DNA of 64,000 bases from CAYHHI01 sp964356335 (GCA_964356335.1 CAYHHI010000009.1:20616-84615); one strand, 5' to 3'; positions 56,590 to 63,299 are shown, counted from the first letter of the stretch. Numbers and translations are program-made. The notes: generated from the sequence alone by a model not told the origin.

Positions 56590-57072
56590 CTAGCCACCCA
56601 GCCCCACCGATTTGTGGAAATGCACAATCACCCAACCGGCCTGAAGCTTCTCCAAAACCCATGTGCACCTTATTCCATGCACGTCAATTGGTTGCCCCGC
56701 GATTGTAACCTGTAGATCCCACATTGAGGTTGCCCAGGCACATCGCCCGTCAGAGGAAAGTTCAACTGTAATATCACTTGCCGTGATTCTAGTTCCCGAC
56801 CACGCCTCGTTCTGGGCATTAATCAGCTTTTCCAGTGCATCCCAGCCAACAATGCGTTCGACAGCATCTGTCCCGAAATTCACCATATTTGGATCATGTG
56901 CAATTATCTTGGCGTACAACGTCATATCTTCGTTTTCAATACTCGTAATGTAGTCATCTAACACGGCTTCAATGGCCGGCCTCTCCGTCGCGACATCTGC
57001 TTTCTGCTGACAGCCCATAATCATAGGTAGCATAAGAGCCGCCACCGGAAGAAGTCTCGATGCTTTGCTCAT
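56590..57072 (-). CDS. SnoaL/DUF4440-like lipoprotein (cassette cargo)
   Basis: 160 residues. The signal sequence ends in the lipobox MIMGC, so the protein should be lipid-anchored. The mature domain (AIEAVLDDYITSIENEDMTLYAKII...WATSMWDLQVTIAG...WVIVHFHKSVG) is a NTF2/SnoaL-like fold of the DUF4440 type, which often binds small ligands. GGAGG precedes the ATG. Codon and base use look more A+T-rich than the left part of the window, consistent with acquisition. It is the only clear non-toxin-antitoxin secreted product in the array. Confidence 0.8.
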   Translation of the reverse strand: MSKASRLLPVAALMLPMIMGCQQKADVATERPAIEAVLDDYITSIENEDMTLYAKIIAHDPNMVNFGTDAVERIVGWDALEKLINAQNEAWSGTRITASDITVELSSDGRCAWATSMWDLQVTIAGQPIDVHGIRCTWVLEKLQAGWVIVHFHKSVGLGG

Positions 57073-57111
57073 AACACACCTCCATATGGTCCATACGTGG
57101 ATGACTCAACA

Positions 57112-57142
57112 AACATACCACCGCTATTCTCTCAATTGTCAA
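57112..57142 (-). promoter_or_regulatory. Weak putative promoter of the SnoaL-like gene
   Basis: Minus strand TTGACA (57137-57142) with TATGTT at 57112-57117; the 19-bp spacer is long. Confidence 0.35.
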
Positions 57143-57156
57143 GCATGGTCAGCGTG

Positions 57157-57260
57157 CCTACGGTGTGGCTGAGCGGCGGATGGAGGCGGTGGGGCTGTTG
57201 CCCTCTCCCACGCAAGAGCCATGCCGCCGTAGCCAAGTCCGCTCCAGCCACTTGTTGGCT
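57157..57260 (-). repeat. attC-like site 2 (end of relE/HTH cassette)
   Basis: Minus strand: R'' AGCCAAC, left arm GTGGCTGGAGCGG, right arm CCGCTCAGCCAC, degenerate R' GTAGGCA. The arms pair perfectly except for one extra G in the left arm. Confidence 0.85.
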
Positions 57261-57274
57261 AGAGATCTCAGCTC

Positions 57275-57565
57275 CTATGAGCTCAATGCCTTGACAAGAA
57301 CATCAGGCCGCTCGGCAGCGATCTTCAGCAATGCCCTTGCTGGACCCTCAGGCACTCGGCGCCCCTGCTCCCAATTTTGAAGCGTCGAGATGCTCACCCC
57401 GATCATCAGCGCAAACTCTGATTGCGACTTGCGCAGCCGAAGACGTATGGCCTTGATGTCGGCAGGCGTGAATCGAAAGACCCGGCTGGCTCTCATCTCA
57501 CCGCGCCTGATCTTGCCGGCCTGCCCTATGCTGCCCACCAACTTGTCGAAATCACCCTTCTTCAC
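57275..57565 (-). CDS. HTH (Xre/NadS-type) antitoxin
   Basis: 96 residues. The start is a GTG at 57565 overlapping the toxin stop by four bases (GTGA). The C-terminal half is a Xre helix-turn-helix: FTPADIKAIRLRLRKSQSEF, MIGVSISTLQNWEQGRRVPEG, as in NadS/HigA antitoxins. It should neutralise the RelE-type toxin encoded just upstream and bind the palindrome at 57887-57905. Confidence 0.88.
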   Translation of the reverse strand: MKKGDFDKLVGSIGQAGKIRRGEMRASRVFRFTPADIKAIRLRLRKSQSEFALMIGVSISTLQNWEQGRRVPEGPARALLKIAAERPDVLVKALSS

Positions 57566-57879
57566 TTGAACTCCTCCCGCACTAGGCGACCCAACATCTT
57601 TGCCTGAGTCAGCGTCAGATCCTCCTGAACATTCTTAGGATAGACGAACAACATATACACTGCATCTGCCTCTTTGTCCCAGTAGTAGATCACGCGGCAA
57701 CCTCCCCGCTTCCCCGTGCCCCGGACCTGCCAGCGCAACTTCCGCAGGCCTCTGGTCCCACGCATCAAGGCCCCTTGTTCAGGACGGAAGACAAGGGCAA
57801 GCTGAAGTGCCCGGTATTCATCATCCGGCAGAAGTCGCGTGACCTCTCTGGTGAAGATAGGCGTCTCAATGAACCGCAT
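57562..57879 (-). CDS. relE: RelE-family toxin
   Basis: 105 residues. RelE/HigB-type toxins cleave mRNA in the ribosomal A site. MRFIETPIFTREVTRLLPDDE, then GLRKLRWQVRGTGKRGGCRVIYYWD and VYMLFVYPKN match the family (paired with NadS-type antitoxins). Toxin precedes antitoxin. No ribosome site is present: the -10 box of the promoter ends five bases before the ATG, so translation is probably from a leaderless mRNA. Confidence 0.9.
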   Translation of the reverse strand: MRFIETPIFTREVTRLLPDDEYRALQLALVFRPEQGALMRGTRGLRKLRWQVRGTGKRGGCRVIYYWDKEADAVYMLFVYPKNVQEDLTLTQAKMLGRLVREEFK

Positions 57880-57884
57880 GGAAT

Positions 57885-57913
57885 AGTATACGCCACTGGC
57901 GTATAGTTGTCAA
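57885..57913 (-). promoter_or_regulatory. Promoter and operator of the relE/HTH module
   Basis: Minus strand TTGACA (57908-57913), 17-bp spacer, TATACT (57885-57890). The spacer is a palindrome, TATACGCC-3 bp-GGCGTATA (57887-57905), positioned for autorepression. Transcription would start at or next to the ATG at 57879. Confidence 0.8.
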
Positions 57914-57947
57914 GCCAGTTTCTGCCACCATCCGTCATTCCCTTCTG

Positions 57948-58053
57948 GCCAACGGTGTGGCTGTGCGGCGGGCGGAGGCGGCGGGGCTGTTGCCCTGCCT
58001 TCCGCAAGAGCCCTGCCGCTGAAGCAGCCGTCCGCTCCCGCCACTGGTTGGCG
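57948..58053 (-). repeat. attC-like site 3 (end of phd/relE cassette)
   Basis: Minus strand: R'' CGCCAAC, arm GTGGCGGGAGCGG, arm CCGCACAGCCAC, R' GTTGGCC. The R boxes are complementary and the centre is a long GC-rich variable stem. Confidence 0.85.
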
Positions 58054-58098
58054 CGCGCTTTCGCAGCTCACAACTATCGGGCCAACGCGGCGTAACTA

Positions 58099-58365
58099 TC
58101 ACAACATCCGGTAGACCTCTCGACGATGGCGGATGTAATGCACTGTGATCAGCCGAGCACCGCGATCCACCGCGTAGATCACTCGATACTGCCCGATTCG
58201 AACCCGGTGAAGCCCCTCCGTGCCCGTGAGCTTCACGCTGTTTCTCGGGAATGGTTGTTCTCGCAGCCCATCGATCACACCAAGCACTCTCTCGGCTACT
58301 GCCGTGGGAACAGAGCGCAAGTCCTTCTCCACTGATGGCTTGACGACGACCCTATACGTGGGCAT
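58099..58365 (-). CDS. relE: RelE-type toxin
   Basis: 88 residues, canonical RelE length. YRVVVKPSVEKDLRSVP, KLTGTEGLHRVRIGQYRVIY and LITVHYIRHRREVYR carry the basic and aromatic residues expected of ribosome-dependent mRNases. The ATG overlaps the end of the antitoxin gene by 14 bp, so antitoxin comes first here. Confidence 0.93.
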   Translation of the reverse strand: MPTYRVVVKPSVEKDLRSVPTAVAERVLGVIDGLREQPFPRNSVKLTGTEGLHRVRIGQYRVIYAVDRGARLITVHYIRHRREVYRML

Positions 58366-58543
58366 TCTTCTTCAACCGGCGCTTCAGCTCCGCCAGGGGA
58401 ATAGGCTTTTCCTTTCTGCGCTCGGCCACGATGGCCAGATCGTGAATGTCCTCCATCAGCTTCCGGTACCGCCGCAGGGGCAAGAGAACACCCGTCGTTC
58501 GTCCACTTCCATCAACGATGAACTGCTCCTGGTGATCAGCCAT
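58352..58543 (-). CDS. Phd/RelB-like antitoxin
   Basis: 63 residues. The N-terminal QEQFIVDGSGRTTGVLLPLRRYRKLMEDI resembles the short Phd/YefM-type fold (family evidence: VLLPLRRYRKL). The Lys/Arg-rich C-terminal helix (IPLAELKRRLKKN) would bind the toxin. GAGGAG precedes the ATG by about 11 bases. Partner of the RelE toxin that overlaps it. Confidence 0.75.
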   Translation of the reverse strand: MADHQEQFIVDGSGRTTGVLLPLRRYRKLMEDIHDLAIVAERRKEKPIPLAELKRRLKKNAHV

Positions 58544-58564
58544 TTCAGCGAACTCCTCTTGGCA

Positions 58565-58581
58565 GAGAGGACAATCCTCTC
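58565..58581 (-). promoter_or_regulatory. Palindrome upstream of the phd/relE module
   Basis: Perfect inverted repeat GAGAGGA-3 bp-TCCTCTC, 22 bp before the antitoxin start; probable operator. No clear -35/-10 pair was seen beside it. Confidence 0.5.
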
Positions 58582-58670
58582 AGAACTCGGTGTCGAGATT
58601 AATCATACACCCCCGGACGGATTCATGCACGAGATTCCGAGCTTGCACCATCCTCGTATCTCACTAGCGT

Positions 58671-58775
58671 GCCAACGGCGTGGCTGAGTGGCGGGCGGAG
58701 GCGGCGGGGCTGTTGCCCTGCCTTCCGCAAGAGCCATGCCGCCGTAGCAAAGTCCGCTCGAGCCGCTTGTTAGGT
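58671..58775 (-). repeat. attC-like site 4 (end of small-membrane-protein cassette)
   Basis: Minus strand R'' ACCTAAC fits the RYYYAAC consensus exactly; arms GCGGCTCGAGCGG and CCACTCAGCCACGC; R' GTTGGCA. Confidence 0.85.
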
Positions 58776-58799
58776 GTCTTTCCCCTTTTCTGTCACCTG

Positions 58800-58913
58800 T
58801 CATTTCGCACCGAACTTCTTGAGCATCTTGTTGAACTTCGCGACCTTTTCTGGTGTGTCTAGGTGTGATTCGAAAGGATACGAAGCCCAGCAATTTATTT
58901 TATCGCACTTCAC
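58800..58913 (-). CDS. Possible 37-residue protein
   Basis: A GTG at 58913 with AGGTG eight bases upstream starts a short frame ending in TPEKVAKFNKMLKKFGAK. It begins 11 bp after the stop of the two-TM protein gene in the same cassette. Basic and helical; could also be the tail of a decayed gene. Confidence 0.35.
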   Translation of the reverse strand: MKCDKINCWASYPFESHLDTPEKVAKFNKMLKKFGAK

Positions 58914-58924
58914 AGAGCCGTCAC

Positions 58925-59134
58925 CTATTCATTTTTGCGCATACTCTTGATGGGCGACGATTGACGGCGGTTCCCTATAAGAATTAAGACAACGGATGGT
59001 CCAAGACCGAAGACAGCAATACTTCCCAAAGCTACTGGTGGAGCATGGAATACAATAGCTATAAGTAATGCCATTAGAGATGCGACAAACAAGAACAGAC
59101 CACCGCGACGATAATTGCCTTTTTGACTCACCAT
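58925..59134 (-). CDS. Small two-TM membrane protein (cassette cargo)
   Basis: 69 residues with AAAGGAG eight bases before the ATG. Two hydrophobic segments (FLFVASLMALLIAIVFH and VALGSIAVFGLGPSVVLILIG) flanked by basic ends (KGNYRRGG, SPIKSMRKNE). No family recognised. The gene is noticeably A+T-richer than its surroundings, in keeping with transfer. It sits alone with a possible tiny gene in its cassette. Confidence 0.6.
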   Translation of the reverse strand: MVSQKGNYRRGGLFLFVASLMALLIAIVFHAPPVALGSIAVFGLGPSVVLILIGNRRQSSPIKSMRKNE

Positions 59135-59235
59135 TGGGATGACTCCTTTCTATTCTGGCTTTCCTACCGATATCACCTTGTACCTCCGAACATGCTTCAC
59201 CAATGAAAAAGTCTCTCATGATTTGCGTCCGCTTT

Positions 59236-59275
59236 CACGCCGCAGCATCCGTCCGTCTCAAGCCACGTGTTAGCG
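59236..59275 (-). repeat. Half attC-like site 5 (end of second mazEF cassette)
   Basis: Only the R''-L'' half is recognisable on the minus strand (CGCTAAC, GTGGCTTGAGACGG, then a centre resembling site 1). The L'-R' half is missing. The mazF stop TAA is inside the R'' box. Confidence 0.7.
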
Positions 59276-59593
59276 TGCAAACATCTCACCAAGAACCGAT
59301 AGAACTCGCTCCGCTGTGCGTCTGTCGAGGCGCCCAAGCCTCTTGACTAAGCGGGCCTTGTCCACGGTCCTGATCTGGTCCAGGACGACCTGCCCTGACT
59401 TCCCCCGAAACCGGCATTCCACTCGGGTTGGATATGCCTGACCCTTCGTCGTCATCGGTGCGACAATGACTGTCCGAATATGCTGGTTCATCTCATCGGG
59501 GGAAATCACGGCGCACGGCCGCTTCTTGCGAATCTCACTGCCCACTGTTGGATCTAGATTTACCAGATACACCTCGAATCGACTTACTTCCAC
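59270..59593 (-). CDS. mazF: MazF-type mRNA interferase toxin
   Basis: 107 residues from the GTG at 59593, which has GAGGAGG seven bases upstream; a GTG at 59599 would be too close to that site. RFEVYLVNLDPTVGSEIRKKRPCAVIS is the MazF N-terminal core (GSEIRKxRP), followed by VIVAPMTTKG and GQVVLDQIRTVDKARLVK. A second, more canonical MazF than the one at 55869. It overlaps its antitoxin gene by about 10 bp. Confidence 0.95.
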   Translation of the reverse strand: MEVSRFEVYLVNLDPTVGSEIRKKRPCAVISPDEMNQHIRTVIVAPMTTKGQAYPTRVECRFRGKSGQVVLDQIRTVDKARLVKRLGRLDRRTAERVLSVLGEMFAR

Positions 59594-59841
59594 TCCCACC
59601 CCTCCTCATCCCACCGGCTGGCGGTCACTACATCGCCGTCCAACAAACTGTCATCGCCACGCTCAGCCATCTGCCGAAAGGCCTCCGCCCATCTCGCCCG
59701 TGGCCGGCACGCGTGGCTTATGACCAACCGATTATCCTCGACTTCCAACTCCACTTCTCCCTTCAGGCCCACCTGAAGAATCAAGGGCTTGGGAATCCGG
59801 ATGCCCTGCGAATTACCTATCTTGACGATTCGTGCTTTCAT
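59584..59841 (-). CDS. mazE: MazE antitoxin (SpoVT/AbrB fold)
   Basis: 85 residues. ARIVKIGNSQGIRIPKPLIL is the swapped-hairpin AbrB DNA-binding motif typical of MazE. The acidic C-terminal tail (LLDGDVVTASRWDEEGWEW) should occupy the MazF active groove. GGAGG lies ten bases before the ATG. Antitoxin-first order with overlapping toxin. Confidence 0.95.
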   Translation of the reverse strand: MKARIVKIGNSQGIRIPKPLILQVGLKGEVELEVEDNRLVISHACRPRARWAEAFRQMAERGDDSLLDGDVVTASRWDEEGWEWK

Positions 59842-59854
59842 GGCGTTTAAACCT

Positions 59855-59893
59855 CCGTGATCACATTGTAATCACGGTCGGCCGGATTGTCAA
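59855..59893 (-). promoter_or_regulatory. Promoter and operator of the second mazEF module
   Basis: Minus strand TTGACA (59888-59893), 17-bp spacer, TACAAT (59865-59870). The -10 box lies inside an inverted repeat, CCGTGAT-9 bp-ATCACGG (59855-59877). Confidence 0.8.
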
Positions 59894-60055
59894 GCCCAAA
59901 ATCCAACCTAATCCCATCCCAAATTCATCGCCCGACCCCTGCACGCTAGACATTATGACTTCCGTGTACCTGAGGCTGACCTCCATAATCGAGGGTTGGC
60001 CTCACAGAGACCAGAGCCTCATAAGGGTATCAACCATTAACCGCGGAGGTCAGCC

Positions 60056-61177
60056 ATGCACCATTGTACCACCATTTTTGTCGATTTGGATGTACATAAG
60101 GATTTTATCTCCGTAGCCTATGCTCCAGAGGACCGCCCCGCCGAGGTCACCTTCCTCGGTCCCATCGGCACTCGCCAGTGCGACATCGACAAGATGATTC
60201 GCGTTCTCCAATCCAAGGCTCAACAGGTTGTCTTCGCTTATGAAGCCGGCCCCTGCGGCTACACCCTCTATCGCTACCTGACCAAGAAGAGCCTCGAGTG
60301 TGTGGTCGTTGCACCGTCTCTCATACCTCGAAGGGCAGGAGATCGAGTCAAGACTGACCGCCGCGCTGCCGTCCAATTAGCCCGCCTCATGCGCTCCGGC
60401 GATCTCACTCCGGTATATGTTCCCCGGGTCGAAGACGAGGCCATACGTGACCTGTGCCGCGCCCGCGAGGACGCCACGTGCGACCTGAAGTCTGCCAGGT
60501 TCCGACTCAAATCCTTCCTCTTGCGTCTCGACATCCGCTATACCGGCAGTGCCAACTGGAATCAGGTTCACCTCAGGTGGCTCTCCGAAGTCGTCTGCCC
60601 TACGCCTGCTCAGCAGATCGTATTCCAAGAATACCTCCGCGCAGTCTCCCAACATGTGGAGCGCCTCGCTCGCATCGACGCCGAACTTAAGGAGCTCACC
60701 TCATCCTGGCGACTCTATCCTCTTGTCCAAGCCTTACAGGCACTCCCGGGGGTACAGTTCACCGTTGCCGCTACAGTGGCAGCTGAAGTCGGTGACATCA
60801 CTCGGTTCAACAACCCCAGGCAACTAATGGCCTACCTCGGACTCACTCCCAGCGAGTACTCCAGCGGCGACTCTCGTCACCTCGGCGGCATTACCAAAGC
60901 TGGCAACGGCCATGCACGTCGTGTCCTCATCGAGGCCGCCTGGGCATACCACTACCCAGCCAAAGTCTCCCGCAGCATTCAACTGCGTCAGCAGAATCTG
61001 CCCACTCCCGTCCAGGACATCGCCTGGAAGGCACAGATACGGCTGTGCAAACGATTCCATCGCCTCACTGCCAGAGGCAAGAACCCCAATGTCGTCATCA
61101 CTGCCATCGCTCGAGAACTCGCAGCTTTCATGTGGGCCATTGCCAATCAGATCCAACAGCCGGCCTACAGCCTATGA
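60056..61177 (+). CDS. IS110/IS1111-family transposase
   Basis: 373 residues. The N-terminal DEDD/RuvC-like domain starts TIFVDLDVHKDFISVAYAPE. FAYEAGPCGYTLYRYL and the middle VVAPSLIPRRAGDRVKTDRRAA (family core) follow. The C-terminal transposase-20 domain has LPGVQFTVAATVAAEVGDI and YLGLTPSEYSSG...GGITKAGNGHARR with the conserved Ser. GGAGG precedes the ATG. These enzymes recombine DNA guided by an RNA from the element's non-coding end. Appears intact. Confidence 0.95.
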   Translation: MHHCTTIFVDLDVHKDFISVAYAPEDRPAEVTFLGPIGTRQCDIDKMIRVLQSKAQQVVFAYEAGPCGYTLYRYLTKKSLECVVVAPSLIPRRAGDRVKTDRRAAVQLARLMRSGDLTPVYVPRVEDEAIRDLCRAREDATCDLKSARFRLKSFLLRLDIRYTGSANWNQVHLRWLSEVVCPTPAQQIVFQEYLRAVSQHVERLARIDAELKELTSSWRLYPLVQALQALPGVQFTVAATVAAEVGDITRFNNPRQLMAYLGLTPSEYSSGDSRHLGGITKAGNGHARRVLIEAAWAYHYPAKVSRSIQLRQQNLPTPVQDIAWKAQIRLCKRFHRLTARGKNPNVVITAIARELAAFMWAIANQIQQPAYSL

Positions 61178-61409
61178 AGCACAGTCCTGGGAAGAGGTGC
61201 AGCCCCGGCAGGGCGCAACCCTCGAAAACGTTAAGAGGCTCAAGACCCTCGTTGCTAGACCGAGGAAGGCGCCAGACGAGTCCAAGTAAGGTGGTAACCA
61301 ACCCACGGATATCAGCAGGATCAACCGTCGCGATTACTGGCTCCGCCTCTTCCCGGACTCACCATACTAAGGAAAGGACATCAGGATCCATGAGCTAATC
61401 GCTTGACAT
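61178..61409 (+). other. Right non-coding end of the IS1111 element; possible guide RNA
   Basis: About 230 bp with no gene between the transposase stop and the right inverted repeat. In IS1111-group elements the guide (seek/bridge) RNA is encoded in this end. G-rich and pairing-capable, but no fold was computed, so the RNA is an inference from family knowledge. Confidence 0.3.
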
Positions 61410-61422
61410 CGGAAGTCATATC

Positions 61423-61500
61423 AACGTATGTCTCACCGGTGGCCGGAAGCCGAAGGCTGACGGCCATCCGTGTGCAGGCAACGGTTGGCCGGCGTTATGC
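61423..61500 (-). repeat. Divergent attC-like site after brnA
   Basis: Minus strand: GCATAAC overlapping the brnA stop, an internal stem GGCC...AGCC...GGCT...GGCC, and a GTTGATA box right where the IS1111 element begins. It does not share the arm sequences of the other sites, so attC status is uncertain. Confidence 0.4.
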
Positions 61501-61713
61501 CGCTGGTATCCACTTCATAGCCAAGCGGCGACGCGACGCCGCGCAATCACGAAGATACATATTGATTAGCGTCTGATAAGGGACATTCACCTCTTCGGCA
61601 AGTGCCCTGAAATATGTGATCGTCGCATCATCCACTCGGATCGTGAGCTGCCGCTTTACGCGCTTGGCGTAAGGGTTCTTTGTTGCCTTCGAAAAGTCGT
61701 ATCCCTTTCTCAT
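61495..61713 (-). CDS. brnA: BrnA-type antitoxin
   Basis: 72 residues from ATG 61713 (AAAGGAG upstream); the longer frame overlaps brnT. RVKRQLTIRVDDATITYFRALAEE then VPYQTLINMYLRDCA is the ribbon-helix-helix of BrnA/CopG antitoxins. The ATG overlaps the brnT stop by four bases. The stop codon TAA is the start of a TAAC box, as at two other cassette ends. Confidence 0.9.
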   Translation of the reverse strand: MRKGYDFSKATKNPYAKRVKRQLTIRVDDATITYFRALAEEVNVPYQTLINMYLRDCAASRRRLAMKWIPAA

Positions 61714-62006
61714 GATTCTCTCCTTTGCACATACTGTGTTGTCTCTGATTTGGTGGCTTTCCACACGGATATTATACGGATAGTATCCGTTTCTTCTCGA
61801 TAGCAATGGCACACGACGAGCAATCGGGCAATCGCGCTGAGACCCAAGAGAAGAAACCGGTCTTCATCAGCAGAATGGTCGGGGTCATGCATGAACAAAG
61901 CGTTATCGTCGCTGAGTACTGTCTGGCCCTCTTCGAACGAAACGCCATGCTTCCGCTTGTTGATAGCGTTCTTTCTTTCGTCCCAGACAAAGCGAATGGT
62001 CCCCAT
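61710..62006 (-). CDS. brnT: BrnT-type toxin
   Basis: 98 residues. FVWDERKNAINKRKHGVSFEE, then DEDRFLLLGLSAIARLLVV and IRIISVWKATKSE are the BrnT signatures of this RelE-fold mRNase. Toxin precedes antitoxin, the normal brnTA order. There is no ribosome site; the -10 element ends six bases before the ATG, predicting a leaderless transcript. Confidence 0.93.
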   Translation of the reverse strand: MGTIRFVWDERKNAINKRKHGVSFEEGQTVLSDDNALFMHDPDHSADEDRFLLLGLSAIARLLVVCHCYREETDTIRIISVWKATKSETTQYVQRRES

Positions 62007-62012
62007 GTCTAC

Positions 62013-62041
62013 AGTGTAACGACAGTGTAACTACATGTCAA
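62013..62041 (-). promoter_or_regulatory. Promoter of brnTA
   Basis: Minus strand TTGACA (62036-62041), 17-bp spacer, TACACT (62013-62018). GTTACACTGT occurs twice in direct repeat across the spacer and -10 box, a likely BrnA operator. Confidence 0.8.
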
Positions 62042-62056
62042 GATGTTTGTTGCCGG

Positions 62057-62154
62057 CCAACGGTGTGGCTGAGCGGCGGGGCAAGGTGGCGCGGCTGTTG
62101 CTATGCAACAGACGTGACACCGTAGTCTCCGTCCGAACGAGCCGCTTGTTCTGC
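62057..62154 (-). repeat. attC-like site 6 (end of vapC/phd cassette)
   Basis: Minus strand: GAACAAG start, arm GCGGCTCGTTCGG, arm CCGCTCAGCCAC, R' GTTGGCC. The R'' box (GCAGAAC) departs from consensus but keeps the AAC. Confidence 0.8.
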
Positions 62155-62165
62155 CCGCAACAGCG

Positions 62166-62390
62166 CTACTCAATTCGCTTCCGCCCCTCGCGCACCATAT
62201 GCACGATCTCTTCGCGGCTCAGTCCCAGATTGACTCCACCAACATCTAATGGGGCCTCCGAGGCGGCCTGTGGATGCACCACGAAAACCTGGCCATCCCG
62301 CCGGCGTATCCGAACGGATCCCTCGCGTCTGGCCTTCTCCAGGAGGGCGGCAAGCCTCTGGCGGGCCTCCGAGTATGTGTACACCTTCAT
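62166..62390 (-). CDS. Phd/YefM-like antitoxin
   Basis: 74 residues from ATG 62390, overlapping the vapC stop by four bases. MKVYTYSEARQRLAALLEKARREG is the Phd DNA-binding/dimer fold, followed by VRIRRRDGQVFVVHP. The C-terminal tail (LSREEIVHMVREGRKR) should bind the PIN toxin. GGAGGTGAGAG precedes the ATG within vapC. Confidence 0.85.
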   Translation of the reverse strand: MKVYTYSEARQRLAALLEKARREGSVRIRRRDGQVFVVHPQAASEAPLDVGGVNLGLSREEIVHMVREGRKRIE

Positions 62391-62785
62391 TCTCTCACCT
62401 CCAACACTCCGACACTTGCCGCACTGGCAGCTCGAACAAGCCCTTTGTCCAGTGACACCAACCGACAACGCTGGCTCAGTGCACAGGCTAGCACATACGC
62501 ATCATAGGCATACAATCCATGCTCAACGGCCAGATCAAGGGCATCGCCCAACGGGACGTCCACATATCGGATCGGGATGCGTCCGTAGGCCCTCAGCACC
62601 TGCCTGATCTGGCCAGGCTTGATCCGGCCCCGTTTGAACATGGCTGCCAGGGCGTTGCCGACCTCCCAATGAACAGACGCCGGTGCTATCAGGTCGACCC
62701 CACGCGTCAACTTGACAAGTGCCGAACGCTCAGGCTCACTTGTGAGCACGGCTATGATTACCGATGTGTCTACGACAAGATTCAT
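62387..62785 (-). CDS. vapC: VapC-type PIN-domain ribonuclease toxin
   Basis: 132 residues. Acidic PIN residues are visible: Asp6 in VVDTSVIIAVL, Glu in VHWEVGNALAAM, Asp in YAYDAYVLACAL and Asp in LVSLDKGL. VapC toxins cut tRNA or rRNA. The toxin gene is first and the Phd-like antitoxin second, the reverse of most vapBC operons. AAGGCGAG precedes the ATG. Confidence 0.93.
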   Translation of the reverse strand: MNLVVDTSVIIAVLTSEPERSALVKLTRGVDLIAPASVHWEVGNALAAMFKRGRIKPGQIRQVLRAYGRIPIRYVDVPLGDALDLAVEHGLYAYDAYVLACALSQRCRLVSLDKGLVRAASAASVGVLEVRE

Positions 62786-62802
62786 CTCGCCTTACCCCAC
62801 TA

Positions 62803-62836
62803 GTACAATTGTACATATCGGCATCATCCCCGTCAA
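62803..62836 (-). promoter_or_regulatory. Promoter and operator of the vapC/phd module
   Basis: Minus strand TTGACG (62831-62836), 17-bp spacer, TACAAT (62808-62813). The -10 box lies in the perfect palindrome GTACAATTGTAC (62803-62814). Confidence 0.8.
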
Positions 62837-62865
62837 CATTAATCTTGATCCGCCGGGGCCCTTCG

Positions 62866-62974
62866 GGCAGAACGGTGTGGCTGTGCGGCGGGGCAAGGTG
62901 GCGCGGCTGTTGCTCGCTCTCATCGCAAGAGCCATGCCGCCGACGGAGCCGCCCGCTCCAGCCACTTGTTCGGG
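62866..62974 (-). repeat. attC-like site 7 (end of higBA cassette)
   Basis: Minus strand: CCCGAAC, arm GTGGCTGGAGCGG, arm CCGCACAGCCAC, R' GTTCTGC. Shares most of its centre with sites 2 and 6. Confidence 0.85.
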
Positions 62975-62983
62975 TTCAGTTCT

Positions 62984-63289
62984 CTAGTCATCCGACCTTA
63001 AAACCACTACCTCACGCTCTAGTCGATCTTTCAGCCGTTCCCGCTGGATCTCAAGATCGTAGCGCGTCTGCAGATTCAGCCAAAAGCGATCGCTGGTGCC
63101 GAAGTACCTGGACAGCCGGAGTGCCGTGTCCGCCGAAATCGCACGCTTCCCATGAACTATCTCGTTGACCCGTCGCGGCGGGACGGTTATGTCTTTCGCC
63201 AGACGATACTGGGTGATCTGCAGTGGTCTCAGGAACTCCTCCAGCAGTATCTCCCCGGGGTGTATCGGTGCGATAATCTTGCTCCGCAT
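62984..63289 (-). CDS. higA: HigA-type HTH antitoxin
   Basis: 101 residues. IHPGEILLEEFLRPLQITQYRLA and VNEIVHGKRAISADTALRLSRYFGTS are the hallmark of HigA/VapI-type Xre antitoxins. AGGAGG lies seven bases before the ATG. It follows higB by ten bases in the usual higBA order and should repress the operon promoter. Confidence 0.95.
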   Translation of the reverse strand: MRSKIIAPIHPGEILLEEFLRPLQITQYRLAKDITVPPRRVNEIVHGKRAISADTALRLSRYFGTSDRFWLNLQTRYDLEIQRERLKDRLEREVVVLRSDD

Positions 63290-63299
63290 GTCAGGCCTC

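Larger units (their letters stand above)
59954..61420 (+). mobile_element. IS110/IS1111-family insertion sequence, complete
   Basis: About 1.47 kb bounded by an 11-bp inverted repeat (TATGACTTCCG at 59954-59964 and its complement at 61410-61420), encoding one transposase. No target duplication is obvious, as is usual for this family. It lies between the second mazEF cassette and the brnTA cassette. Exact ends of IS1111 elements extend a few bases beyond the repeats, so boundaries are approximate. Confidence 0.8.

Noticed and set aside
58066..58098. GGCCAACGCGGCGTAAC just left of the second relE gene considered as another attC end
   Set aside because: It lacks the L arm and a partner half; it may be chance or a small scar next to attC site 3.
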